A stretch of 17,606 bases of DNA from Chryseosolibacter sp036402075 (GCA_036402075.1 DASWTP010000264.1:1-17606), one strand, 5' to 3'; positions 6,760 to 16,300 are shown, counted from the stretch's first letter. Numbers and translations are program-made. Notes: generated by a model not told the origin, from the letters alone.

Positions 6760-6802
6760 CGGATCAACGGATCAACTAATCAACGGATCAACCTCTAATC
6801 AA
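6760..6802. repeat. 8-bp tandem array CGGATCAA, running into the SRAP stop codon
   Basis: Four perfect-phase 8-bp units: CGGATCAA (6760-6767), CGGATCAA (6768-6775), CTAATCAA (6776-6783), CGGATCAA (6784-6791). After three bases (CCT) a fifth copy, CTAATCAA (6795-6802), forms the last 8 bases of the SRAP coding sequence including its stop (read TTGATTAG on the minus strand). One repeat unit is thus identical to the end of the gene. Confidence 0.8.
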
Positions 6803-7493
6803 ACAACGTCAAATTTCCGTGCTGATCTGCGGGAGCCGTAGGGATGATCAGCGAAGCTAAATCAACGTTGCTATCACTAATGCCTGGGGAGACTGGGTAG
6901 TGCGTCATTGCTGCAGCAGGATAGGCGGTGAGCATACCGATCAGCGAAGTTTCGTCCGTAGCGGAGTCGAGCCACAGCTTTTCATTTTGTTTCGATACAA
7001 TCACGGGCATCCGCTCCTGCACCTGGGCCACCAGGGAGTTAGAGACCTGCGTGAAAATCATGAATGTCTGGATTTCATTACCATCAGTATCCTCAAACTC
7101 TTCCCACAATCCCGCGAAAGCGAATGGTTCTTTTGAGTTGAGAATAAAACGGTAGGGAATGCTTGTCTTCTTTCCCACTTTCTTCCAGCAGTAAAAACCA
7201 TCTGCAGGAATGAGGCACCGGTTCTTCTTCAACGCTCTTTTCAGCGCGGGTTTTTCATCAAGGCTTTCCGCGCGAACGTTGATCATCTTCTCACTTGGTA
7301 TTTTATTCTTCGACCATTCAGGCGAGGTGCCCCAATAAAACAACGACAATCCGGAAGCGGCTGCGCTGGTAATCACAGGAAGAAGGTGTGTGGGAGCTGC
7401 ATTGAATTTCGGATGATAAAATTCCGGAACCTCGACCGAGAATCGTTCTCGGATCACTTCTGCGGAAGCGGTTAAACTATACCGGTCGATCAT
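6795..7493 (-). CDS. SRAP (YedK/HMCES) family protein with substituted active-site residues
   Basis: A 232-residue SRAP-domain protein. Active relatives (E. coli YedK, human HMCES) shield abasic sites in single-stranded DNA by crosslinking through Cys2. Fold marks are present: RYSLTA (4-9), FNAAPTHLLPV (30-40), WG at 54-55, NVRAES (72-77, with the DNA-contacting Asn), RCLIPADGFYCW (92-103) and RMPVIV (161-166). Three catalytic positions differ: the N-terminus is Met-Ile-Asp-Arg instead of Met-Cys-Gly-Arg, the Glu of the usual GFYEW is Cys102, and the His before RMP is Gln159. The start at 7493 is fixed by alignment to RYSLTA and by the ATGA overlap with the hydrolase upstream; a longer frame from 7637 adds 48 unrelated residues. 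It is probably a non-crosslinking DNA-binding relative or a lineage-specific subfamily. Canonical SRAP chemistry should not be assumed. Confidence 0.85.
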   Translation of the reverse strand: MIDRYSLTASAEVIRERFSVEVPEFYHPKFNAAPTHLLPVITSAAASGLSLFYWGTSPEWSKNKIPSEKMINVRAESLDEKPALKRALKKNRCLIPADGFYCWKKVGKKTSIPYRFILNSKEPFAFAGLWEEFEDTDGNEIQTFMIFTQVSNSLVAQVQERMPVIVSKQNEKLWLDSATDETSLIGMLTAYPAAAMTHYPVSPGISDSNVDLASLIIPTAPADQHGNLTLFD

Positions 7494-8440
7494 GGGTGGC
7501 TGATAAAATCGAATGCGCGCTGCTCCGACCAATATAGCCCATTTTTGTTGAATTGTGTAAATCCCACATGACCGCCCCGCAAAAGAATTTCCATGGTGAT
7601 AAACGGATGATTTTGAATCAACTCCGTAGGAAAGCATTGTTTGCTTAAGAAGGGGTCGTTAGCCGTGTTGACAATAAGCGTGGGCGTGTTGATGCTGTGG
7701 AGAAAATATAGCGAACTGCACCGTTTATAATAGTCAAGCGCATCCGTGAACCCATGCAGGGGCGCAGTGTATCGGTCGTCAAATTCTTTCAGGGTTCTGA
7801 TCTGGTGAATGCCACGGATGTCCAGACCTTTCAGTAAGCCGGCCTTCGCGATCACCTTTGCCTTAAGACTCTTAAGGAATCGCCTGGAATAGATCCAGTT
7901 TCCCGGCTGCGAAATTTTTTCACAACTTGTTTTAAGGTCGAGTGGAACCGAGATGGCAACGCCTTTCTTTACTTCCGGCCGCGGTTGTTTTTCACCGAGA
8001 AACTTCAGGGTGATGTTGCCACCAAGACTGAATCCCACAAGGAAAATATTTTCATAACCTTTTCGATCGATCGCATAATCGATCACTGTGTTCAAGTCAT
8101 CAGTAGCTCCGCTGTGATAAAAGCGAAGCTGCCGGTTCATCTCTTCGCTGCATCCCCGATAATTCCAGGCGAGAGCATCATAACCATTAGTGAAAAAAAC
8201 TTTCGCCATTCCCTTAACGTACGCCCGGGTGCTGTTACCCTCGAGGCCATGGGAAATGATGACCAGGTTTTTCGACTGGTTTGTCAACCAATCCAGATCC
8301 AGAAAATCATCGTCCGGAGTATTGATGCGTTCGCGCACATAGGGTCGAAGGGATACTCTTCTGATCAGTGATGGAAAAATAGTTTCCAGGTGGGGGGAGA
8401 AAAGAAAGCGCGGGGGAACGTAAGGGTTGTGCTGCTGCAT
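7490..8440 (-). CDS. YheT-family alpha/beta hydrolase
   Basis: A 316-residue alpha/beta hydrolase close to E. coli YheT and the plant EMB8-like proteins; the substrate is unknown, probably a carboxylic ester. The N-terminal PPRFLFSPHLETIFPS (9-24) is typical of the family. The oxyanion region HGLEGNS is at 64-70, the nucleophile Ser138 is in GFSLGG, the acid is Asp262 in NTANDPF, and the base is His291 in GGHVGF. The ATG at 8440 is preferred over one at 8485, because a promoter-like box lies between them and the extra 15 residues do not look conserved. No signal peptide is seen. The stop overlaps the SRAP start as ATGA, so the two proteins are translationally coupled. Confidence 0.88.
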   Translation of the reverse strand: MQQHNPYVPPRFLFSPHLETIFPSLIRRVSLRPYVRERINTPDDDFLDLDWLTNQSKNLVIISHGLEGNSTRAYVKGMAKVFFTNGYDALAWNYRGCSEEMNRQLRFYHSGATDDLNTVIDYAIDRKGYENIFLVGFSLGGNITLKFLGEKQPRPEVKKGVAISVPLDLKTSCEKISQPGNWIYSRRFLKSLKAKVIAKAGLLKGLDIRGIHQIRTLKEFDDRYTAPLHGFTDALDYYKRCSSLYFLHSINTPTLIVNTANDPFLSKQCFPTELIQNHPFITMEILLRGGHVGFTQFNKNGLYWSEQRAFDFISHP

Positions 8441-8454
8441 AACGTTGCGTGTGG

Positions 8455-8485
8455 TAAAGGTACTGCAGCGCAGAGCCTGTTGCAA
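8455..8485 (-). promoter_or_regulatory. Possible promoter of the hydrolase-SRAP pair
   Basis: On the minus strand TACCTTTA (8462-8455) fits TAnnTTTG except for the last base, and TTG (8485-8483) lies 20 bases upstream, one more than ideal. The -33 part falls inside the heptad array at 8476-8524. The leader to the ATG at 8440 would be about 10 nt. Confidence 0.4.
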
Positions 8486-8524
8486 GTTGCAGGTTCCAGG
8501 TTGCCAGGAGCCGGGTGGCCGGGA
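8476..8524. repeat. Degenerate heptad array, CAGGTTG/CAAGTTG type
   Basis: Seven 7-bp steps: CCTGTTG (8476-8482), CAAGTTG, CAGGTTC, CAGGTTG (8497-8503), CCAGGAG, CCGGGTG, GCCGGGA (8518-8524). The first four are clearly one family; the last three drift to a G-rich version. It lies 18 bp past the stop of the DinB-like gene (8543, minus strand) and overlaps the presumed promoter of the hydrolase gene. Confidence 0.6.
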
Positions 8525-8542
8525 ACTTTTGAATCTAAGGTA

Positions 8543-9070
8543 TCACTTTGCAGCGATGATCTTCAGGTGCCCAAGGTGGTGATCTCCGTGCCACGCGTAA
8601 AGGTCCATCATGCGATCGAGCGGTACCAGCTTCTTTGTCTCAGGATGCATGAATGATTTTGAGAGTTCCTCGGGCTTGATAAAGCGAAGCAGGGCCGCGA
8701 ACTTCACATGCAGGGCTTTCAACAGATTGATGGAGATTGCAGGATCGAGTTTTACTTCCGCTGTTTCCGCCCAGAGCTTTTCATCATATGCTTTGATAAG
8801 TGGTGTCTGTTCGGTTAATGTCCACTTCACGCGGATATAGGCGTTTGAATGGCTGTCAGCAACGTGATGGATGACTTGCCGGGCAGTCCATCCGCCTTCG
8901 CGGTAAGTTGTTTCAATCTGCCTGGGCGACAACGACTTGAAAACCTCTTCTATTTTTGAAGGCAGTGCTTCGATGCGTTTTATGCATGCCTCCAGTTGTT
9001 GCGAGGTATACTCAGGCTGCGGTACGAATTTACCTATCGGGTAACGTAACAAATCCTCTGCGCTACTCAT
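8543..9070 (-). CDS. DinB/YfiT-like putative metal-dependent thiol transferase (bacillithiol transferase type)
   Basis: A 175-residue four-helix DinB-fold protein close to Bacillus YfiT (BstA). Proteins of this group use a metal held by three His and are thought to attach bacillithiol or a similar thiol to electrophiles. Visible marks: the start LRYPIGKF (8-15) typical of YfiT, GGWTARQVIHHVADSHSNAY (59-78) with His68/69, and YAWHGDHHLGH (158-168) with His161 and His164/165 as further ligands. It is full length. It overlaps the upstream TerC gene by 8 nt, which points to one message. The bacillithiol link is from the family; no bacillithiol synthesis gene is in the window. Confidence 0.88.
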   Translation of the reverse strand: MSSAEDLLRYPIGKFVPQPEYTSQQLEACIKRIEALPSKIEEVFKSLSPRQIETTYREGGWTARQVIHHVADSHSNAYIRVKWTLTEQTPLIKAYDEKLWAETAEVKLDPAISINLLKALHVKFAALLRFIKPEELSKSFMHPETKKLVPLDRMMDLYAWHGDHHLGHLKIIAAK

Positions 9071-9818
9071 GGGCGGCCTCCTGTGCTTTTTTTCTTCGGT
9101 TTCTCACCCGGATGTTCACCATCTCGATGATCATAGAAAACACCACGGCAAAATAGATGTATCCCTTTGGAATGTCTTTGTCAAGACCTTCGAGGAAGAT
9201 CATGAAGCCGATGAGGATCAAGAATCCGAGCGCCAACACTTCCATGGATGGATGCTTGTGAATGAAGTCACTGATCCTGCCCGAGAATATGATCATGATG
9301 CCAATTGAGAGCACCACGGCTACAATCATAATCAATACCTGATCCGTGAGTCCTACTGCGGTAAGAATCGAGTCGAATGAAAAGATGATATCGAGTAGAA
9401 TGATCTGAATGATGATACCGGATACGTTGACTTTCTTTTTCCCACCGCTATCGGCCAGGGCCTCATCTTCGCCTTCGGTCTGATGGTTTATTTCACGGGT
9501 ACTTTTTGCGATAAGGAACATTCCGCCAAAAATCAGAATGAGATCGCGTCCGCTGATAGAGGCGTCTTCACTGATCCAATGCGGAACACCAAACAAAGGT
9601 TCTTTAAACTTCATTACCCATGTGATGGTAAGTAGGAGCAGGATGCGAACACCCATGGCGAGGATCAATCCGAGATTTCTCGTCCGTGCCCGGATCTCCA
9701 CTGGAAGCCGGTTAGAAACAATAGAAATAAAGATAATATTATCAATTCCGAGAACGACTTCGAAGAAGGTAAGGGTCATCAAAGCGAGCCAAGTCTCCGC
9801 CTCCAGGAAAATTTCCAT
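9063..9818 (-). CDS. TerC-family integral membrane protein
   Basis: A 251-residue inner-membrane protein of the TerC family, named from tellurite resistance; relatives have been linked to manganese export and metal loading of exported proteins. Two conserved acidic motifs in membrane helices are present: LGIDN (23-27, Asp26) and SFDSI (147-151, Asp149). About seven hydrophobic segments are visible, with a hydrophilic loop (108-130) in the middle and a basic C-terminus (RVRNRRKKAQE). The length is right for the short family form without CBS domains. It is first in the message with the DinB/YfiT gene and has its own good promoter. Confidence 0.9.
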   Translation of the reverse strand: MEIFLEAETWLALMTLTFFEVVLGIDNIIFISIVSNRLPVEIRARTRNLGLILAMGVRILLLLTITWVMKFKEPLFGVPHWISEDASISGRDLILIFGGMFLIAKSTREINHQTEGEDEALADSGGKKKVNVSGIIIQIILLDIIFSFDSILTAVGLTDQVLIMIVAVVLSIGIMIIFSGRISDFIHKHPSMEVLALGFLILIGFMIFLEGLDKDIPKGYIYFAVVFSMIIEMVNIRVRNRRKKAQEAAHE

Positions 9819-9847
9819 GCGTAGGGTTTAAAGGGTTGTTTGGTGGT

Positions 9848-9878
9848 TAAAAATAGCTGAACTATACTATACTCCAAA
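9848..9878 (-). promoter_or_regulatory. Promoter of the terC-like operon
   Basis: On the minus strand TTTG (9878-9875) is followed by exactly 19 bases and then TATTTTTA (9855-9848). This matches the Bacteroidota consensus TTTG-N19-TAnnTTTG at all but the final base. The start would fall near 9842, giving a leader of about 25 nt before the ATG at 9818. It is the best promoter in the window. Confidence 0.7.
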
Positions 9879-10014
9879 GAGCCATGAGGGAATAAAGTAA
9901 GCTTTTTTAGCGCTCATTCATTTTTTTATAACCTGTAAAATACAGGGTTTATTGATCAATTCAAACTTCCTAAATGATATCCAAAAACCATTTCTGATGT
10001 ACGTTGAAACAACT

Positions 10015-10046
10015 AAAAAAGGGGCTATCCTGCGATAGCCCCTTTT
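10015..10046 (-). terminator. Rho-independent terminator of the giant surface-protein gene
   Basis: A 9-bp perfect stem GGGGCTATC/GATAGCCCC (10021-10029 and 10034-10042) with a 4-nt loop CTGC, flanked by A's on the left and T's on the right. Read on the minus strand, the hairpin lies 16 bp past the stop at 10062 and ends in six T's. It is symmetric enough to work on the plus strand too. It is the only textbook terminator I see. Confidence 0.9.
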
Positions 10047-10061
10047 GTATTTCTGGCCTGA

Positions 10062-10310
10062 TTAACGGTTATGTAATACCATTACTTTTCTGGTAAGAAC
10101 TCCTTTCAAAGACTCGACCTGCAGCAGGTAAACGCCAGCTGCATGAGTTCCGGTACTGATGGTTTTAACGCGCTCGCCCTTTTCCAGCTGTACGTTAGTA
10201 ACCGTTTTACCAACCTGGTCGAACATTTTCACCGTAGCACCCTCCGTGATGCTTGCCGGGAGCTCGATGGTTAGCTGCTGGTCTGCCGGGTTAGGGTAGA
10301 CTTTGAACGA
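10062..10310 (-). other. T9SS type A C-terminal sorting domain
   Basis: About 80 residues at the end of the giant protein: FKVYPNPADQQLTIELP, a strand with VKMFDQVGKTV, then GVYLLQVES and the basic end RKVMVLHNR. This pattern (YPNP, then G-x-Y-x-L, then K at the end) is the Por secretion tail that directs export through the type IX system and is removed at the cell surface. Confidence 0.92.
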
Positions 10311-13300
10311 ACTGGTGAGTTCCTCGATGCCGGTGGTGATTGATGGATCTGGCACCATCACAATCTCCGACTGGTAGATTTCTTTCGTGTTTTCATTCTG
10401 CAGGAAAATTACCAGTGCAAGATCGCCTGTTGGATCATACAGTGTGAAATCGCGGGTCCACGTGAGGTTTTGTGTGAAGTCGCGGTCGTCATCGGCCGCA
10501 AGCAAAGATCCGAAACGTGTTCCTGACGCATTCGGAATCAGTCTCTTCAGTACATACTCGAAAACATTTTCCTGGGTCTTCACTTTATCTCTCGCGTCTG
10601 TGCTCAGGCGAGTAAGGTCTATCGATTGTTCGACCAATGCTACGTTCAGAATCGTTTCAGGGCCGAGGTCCCTTAAGGCTTTCACGTTAATTGAAACAGA
10701 GCCCGAGCCATCCGGGTGCGAACTAACGGTTGGGGTGATGATTGCATCCGCAAGTTTCAGACTTCTGATATTGTAGAAATTCTCGCCCCATGTAGAGAAC
10801 AATGCATCAGCAGGGAACTGGCCATCCATTCGCGCACGTGGTGTTTGAGAAATATTGTAATACAGTGCACGCGCACCAGGATCCTGGTTGTTTTCACCGT
10901 TGAACGGATCCGCTGCAGGGAAGGCAACGTGATAGTTAATTCGCACTACCGATGTTGCTACACCACTTGGATTAAACGAGCTGATGGAGTCGGCTTCCGC
11001 TTTTTCAATAATTCCACGCGTGTCAGTTGCTGTGTTGCCGAGGTTCCTGAAGTTCTCCAGCAACACAATTCGTGTGCGGTTACCGATACGGAAGTTGTCA
11101 AGTGCAAAACCATCGAGCTGAGGATTATCGTTAACGCTGGCCAGCGCGAAGCGAAAGACCAAGCGGTGATTGTTTTTCACGATTTCCCCAAGGCTATGTT
11201 TAGACTCAATCCATTCCTGGATGTTGTCTTTATCAGGATCAACCGTTTCACTCCATCCAAATTGGCCGAGGTCTTGTTTACCTGGCTTCGAAGGGAGGTT
11301 GGCTTTGTTGTACCAGTCAACTCCGGTTGAAATGTTCGTGGTGAGATCAAGTGATCCCAATGCTTTCCACGATTTCGCAGGATCAGCAAGGTTGAGTGAA
11401 TCGGTTGAATATTCCAGTACCACCCCATCGCTTTGCCCAAGCTGGACGAAACTATTGAACGAAACCATTGGCCGGGCAAGGGCGCTGATGTCGTAGGCTG
11501 AGGTGTAAAGCGCTGAGATTTCTTTTGGTTGATAAAATCCCGCAGGAGTTGCCGTTGTAGAACCAGTAGTCCAGGCGTTATTTGTACCTGTAATCGTAAT
11601 TCCGTCAGGCTGACCCCATTTCCACGAAGCACCCGCTGCGTTGGCAGTGTCCGCAAGGTTCCATGGCTGCCATCCACCGCGGTCGGCATTTTCAAACGTT
11701 TCGTCATCGTTAGACGTCAGGTCAGTTGCAACAATCTTCTTAACGACAATAAGCTTTTTGTACAACGTATCCTGACAGCCCACTGTGCTGGTCACAATCA
11801 ATGAAGTCTTATAAATGCCAGGGTTAACATACTGGTGCGTTTTGACCGAATCGTTTACGAAACTTCGCTTCGTGCCTCCATCACCGAACCTCCAGTCGAG
11901 TCGCGCTACAATCGGTTGGGATGGGAACGGATTAGGGCCAGCGACCGTTGACTTACTTTGGAACGTAATCGGCTCACCAGCAGCAAACCCAGCAAAGTTG
12001 TAGGCAACCCGAGGCACTGCACCAATCGTGATTGGCTTAGAGAATGCAGGAGAAGCACAACCAAACTCTGAGTAAGCTGCAAAAGTAACCGTGTAATTTC
12101 CGGCTTCAACAAACTTGTGTTCTGCTACAGCATCTTCGCCAATGTTTTGCGGTGAGTTTTGATCTCCAAAGTTCCATCCTATGCTATCCAGCGCAAAAGG
12201 GGCCGGCAGTGTTGCAGCACTTGTGAAGGTGACGTTTGTGCCAGCGCAAAGGTAGTTGCTCGTTGTAAAGTTTGGCGTTGGATTTGGCGAAATGCGGATT
12301 TCAAGGGAAGCCGTTCCCGAGCAGGGCGCTTCATCTTCCTTGAATGTGTATACGATCCGGATGTTATTGTATCCGTTCGTGAACTGCGAAGGATCAAGTA
12401 CAGCAGTACCGTTGCCACGGTCTGAGAAGCCGGGCGGAGAAGGAATCAGGGTGCTGCCATTATACAACGCAAACGTTCCTGTTGAGATACCAGGCGTAAC
12501 CTTCGGGAATCCGTTGATCTCGATGTCACTTCCGTTTTCGCAGAATACCTGTACACCACTGCCATCAACCGCTGAGTGACCGGCAACCTGGATGATTGGC
12601 ACAGGAGGAACAAAGATATTTACCTCCTGGCGCACCGGTATGAACACAGTGTTATCGGCATTGCTTCGGTACTTTCCAGTGAATTCTACGAGACCGATCG
12701 AACCGCCCTGATGGTAGGCCTGGCCGTTAGCCGTAAATCTGTATTTCTCGTATGGACTTTGCGTGATTGCTCCGCCACTTTCAGTTACTGCGTTTAGAAG
12801 TACGCTATAGTCCCATTTGTAGCTTGCGAATCCGGGATCTTCATCTCCCGTTAAGGCCACGACCGGAATTTGCGCGACAAGATTCTGCCACGCTGGCCCT
12901 ACAATAAGCTGAGCGTTCGGATCGCTTGGATTGTTTACGCGATCCGGAATCTTAGCGGTTAGACTAATTAACGAATATCCGGCTAGGGCATCCCAGCGAA
13001 CAGTTTCAGCTGAGAGTAATGGATTTGAATCTGCAGGGTACTGCGCATTGGTAGCGCATGCTTCGGTTGACAAAACGGGAATAGCAGTGCTATGGTCGTA
13101 CACAGTGTACTGCTCCACCTTTGTTGACACACAACCGTTCATGTCCGTATGGGTCATGGTGATGTCGAACGCACTGTTTAGCTGTACCCCCGTCAAACTC
13201 AGGAGGTCATTGGTGACTCCGGAACCTGAGAATTGACTTGGACCATAATCGCCTTTCGGGATGATAGGGAAGAGGCGAACCACGGGCTGGTTCGTAGCGT

Positions 13301-16300
13301 CTACGAAATTATCAGGCACGTATGTCACCGTGTTGAAAATCTCAATGGGCAGGGCTGCAAAGTCATTGCTTCGGTTGTAGGAATTGTCAAATGACAACGG
13401 TTCGGTAGCCTGTGATACAATTCGGGCGAGGGTTGTTCCATCAGGTAAAGCTGGCAGAATTGCAGAACCTGCAAACCTTCGAATGCGTCCGCTAAGGTCT
13501 GAAGAGGTTGCGATAATCTTCATTCCGGAAATTGTGATCTTATCGAGGCCTGTGCTCGTTGTGTTAATGAAGCTTACGTTGAGAAGCGTGTTGTTCAAAT
13601 AAGCTACAATGAGTTGGCCCGGGTTTGACGGCACAGCATTGCTGAAGTCTGGGCCTGCAAGTGAGATTTCCGGTTTTGTGTTTGTGTCGAACTGGAAGCC
13701 GGGGGGAAGAAGGATATTAAAATCCTGGCGAACGCCATGCGTAAAGTCACTGGCTACGCCTTCGGCAATGATGATCGGGTCTGCAAGGATCGTGCTACTG
13801 TTTGCACAAATCTGGTAAAGCGGGTCATTAACGTATAATGTTCCGGGAGCCACGTTCACCTTGATCTTAAGGGTTGGCTCTATGCCTCCAACTGCGAATT
13901 GTTCATTCGATGAACCGAATGGCGCACTTGTTGAGAAAGGCGTGGGTAACGCGTCATTCTCGGCACAGATCCATACATCGTAAACATCACCACTAACAAG
14001 GTTCGCATTGAACGAGCCGAACTGCGGATTTGAAATTTGTTTGATGTCGATGGTGTCGCGGGCGAAGACCGTACCGGTGTATGTTACGTCATTGATGTCT
14101 CTAATCTGCCCGTTCGTTGGCACGGGATCCCCTTCGTTCACAATCATGAAGTAGGCTTTGCCGAATTGATTGAAGACCGCGTTGATAGCACCACCTTTTT
14201 CAGTGATATAATATTTGCTGGCATTCGTACCGGTCATAGCAGGAGGTTTAGTTCCAGCCACTTTGAAATAAACCGTTCCATTGTACGAAATACCTCCGTA
14301 GAGATTTAATCCATCATCTGCAATACCGGTACCTTTTTGCGTTCCCGGGTTGAACGTTCCTTTGGCAATGGTCAGGTAATACACACTGTCGGGCTTCAAC
14401 GGCAAGGCGGAAGGAGGGATCACAAAAGTAATCGTGTCCGTTACCGCTTCAGTTGCCGGGTTAGTGAGGCCGGCAAATCTTCCGTTCTTGGCTTTGAGTG
14501 TTGCTACAAGGTTATTGCTGTAACGATCGTACAATTGAGCCGTGCTATCGAATGTCCACACACCTACATCGAATACAAGGCTGATGGTATCCTGGTTCGG
14601 GTCAACATTCAACTGTCCATTGAACGGGAATGACTTAACAAGCGCTGGCGGTCGGGTTGTTGCAAAAGAATATTGCTTTCCAACCACATTACCCGTTGCA
14701 CTTCCTCTCGAAGTCAGGATATTGTTGTTTGTCGGTGATCCAAATCCTGCGTCTACCAGTCGTGGCGTGAGCTTTGGTGTGCTGATGTTTGCCGTGGCGT
14801 CAACGTCAACCACAAGGTAGAATGTAAGGTCCGTGGTGAGCACTGGTTCCGATCCCGCCTGGAAGGTTACTGCAATCTGGTCAAGTGTTGTTGCAGGAAT
14901 GACATTCGAATTACTCTGTGTTATGGTTGAACCGGGATCACTTACCGTGATGTTGGTTGCCCCTGCAAATGATCCAACGCTTGACTTGTAAATTCTAATG
15001 TTCTTGAAGATGTCTTTACCACTTGTTTTATACGGGTTATCAAAATTAATGGTGAAGCCGCTAAGTTTGGGATGTGCACCTGCGTTGTAGTCAGAGTGGA
15101 ATGTAACACCAAACACGACCACGTTTGCCGACCCCCCTTTGATGTTTGTTGCGGCAACCACACCGGTTGTATTGGGTAATGCGTTAACGTGATAAACATC
15201 GATGCTGTGGCCCGTTACGGCATTGTTCGGTAATCCGTTTACTGGAGCCGCCAAATTGCTGGTGATGGCTCCGCTATTGTAGCTTACCGTTATTTTTCCA
15301 GCACCTGCGCTTGTATACCGCAGACCCGTGAGCGTTAAAATACCCGAGTTGAAGTTGGCCGCTGTGTAATTGAGACCTGCGGTCGCGCTGCTCAGCGTGA
15401 CTGCGTTGGTAAAATCAACATCTAGCAAACCATTCTGATCGTTTGCATGAACAACGCCAACAGAGACCGGTTCATTAATTCCAGCGTAGCCAGAAGCAGC
15501 GTGCTGGGTCATAAAGTCAAATTTCGTAGCCGTAACTTCCAGCACATTGAATATCGCTGGCGCAACCACCTCTGAAGGCGGATTACCAACAATGTAAGAG
15601 CCGGTACCAGGCGGGACGTTGTAAAAGCGCGAGCCACCACCCAGAACAGCATCAACAAAGCTCAATTGAACCGGCACATTATCACTGATTGACGCAGCAT
15701 CATTGAAGAAACTGGCCCGTATACTAAAGAACTTACGTCCGTCATCAGGTGCAACGATGTTCAGGCCGGTAAATGTGATTGTTGCGTATTCCCCTGAAAT
15801 GTTAGCGAAATCTGCCTGACCTAATTCCTGGATTTCAGTTGCCGTACCCCCAACACCATCGTAAATGGCAATCCGCCTTACTGCCTTAAAGTTGTTTACT
15901 CCGATGGTGAACGAAGTCATAACCGTATTGGCACCGTCATCATCGCCTGGCGAACCCGCTGGTGGTATCAGCGTTGATTGTTCATATTCTGCGTCTCCAT
16001 CTGAGAGCGCCAGGCGCACCAGCTCGTGGCTATTTGCATCGTTCTGAATATCGGTAGCCTGGTGATACGCATAGTTAATTGTAGTCGGAATGGAATACGT
16101 GTTATCGTATCTGTCAGCGCCAGTTATCCAGGATTCAAAAGATGAAATGATTGTGATATTTGGAGAGGTGCCGGTCACGCCACCAGCAGTCATCGTCAGG
16201 TTCCCAAGCTGGTTATCACCTGACGTGTACTGGAACGATGCAGGCATCTTGTAAACACCGTTGGCGAATACGTCCGTGCTTACCACCGGGCCATTGATAT

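Noticed and set aside
7494..7637. Longer N-terminus for the SRAP protein
   Set aside because: The extra 48 residues lie inside the hydrolase gene in another frame and do not fit SRAP proteins, which start directly before RYSL.
8441..8485. Longer N-terminus for the YheT-like hydrolase
   Set aside because: The upstream ATG lies at the -33 position of the likely promoter, and the added residues look unconserved. It is not fully excluded.
9929..9950. Hairpin CCTGTA/TACAGG as a terminator
   Set aside because: The stem is only 6 bp with a 3-nt loop and no T-run follows on either strand in the right place.
10716..11330. 204-residue plus-strand frame antisense to the giant gene
   Set aside because: It is an open frame caused by codon bias of the minus-strand gene; the composition is Arg/Cys/Val-rich and no domain is visible.
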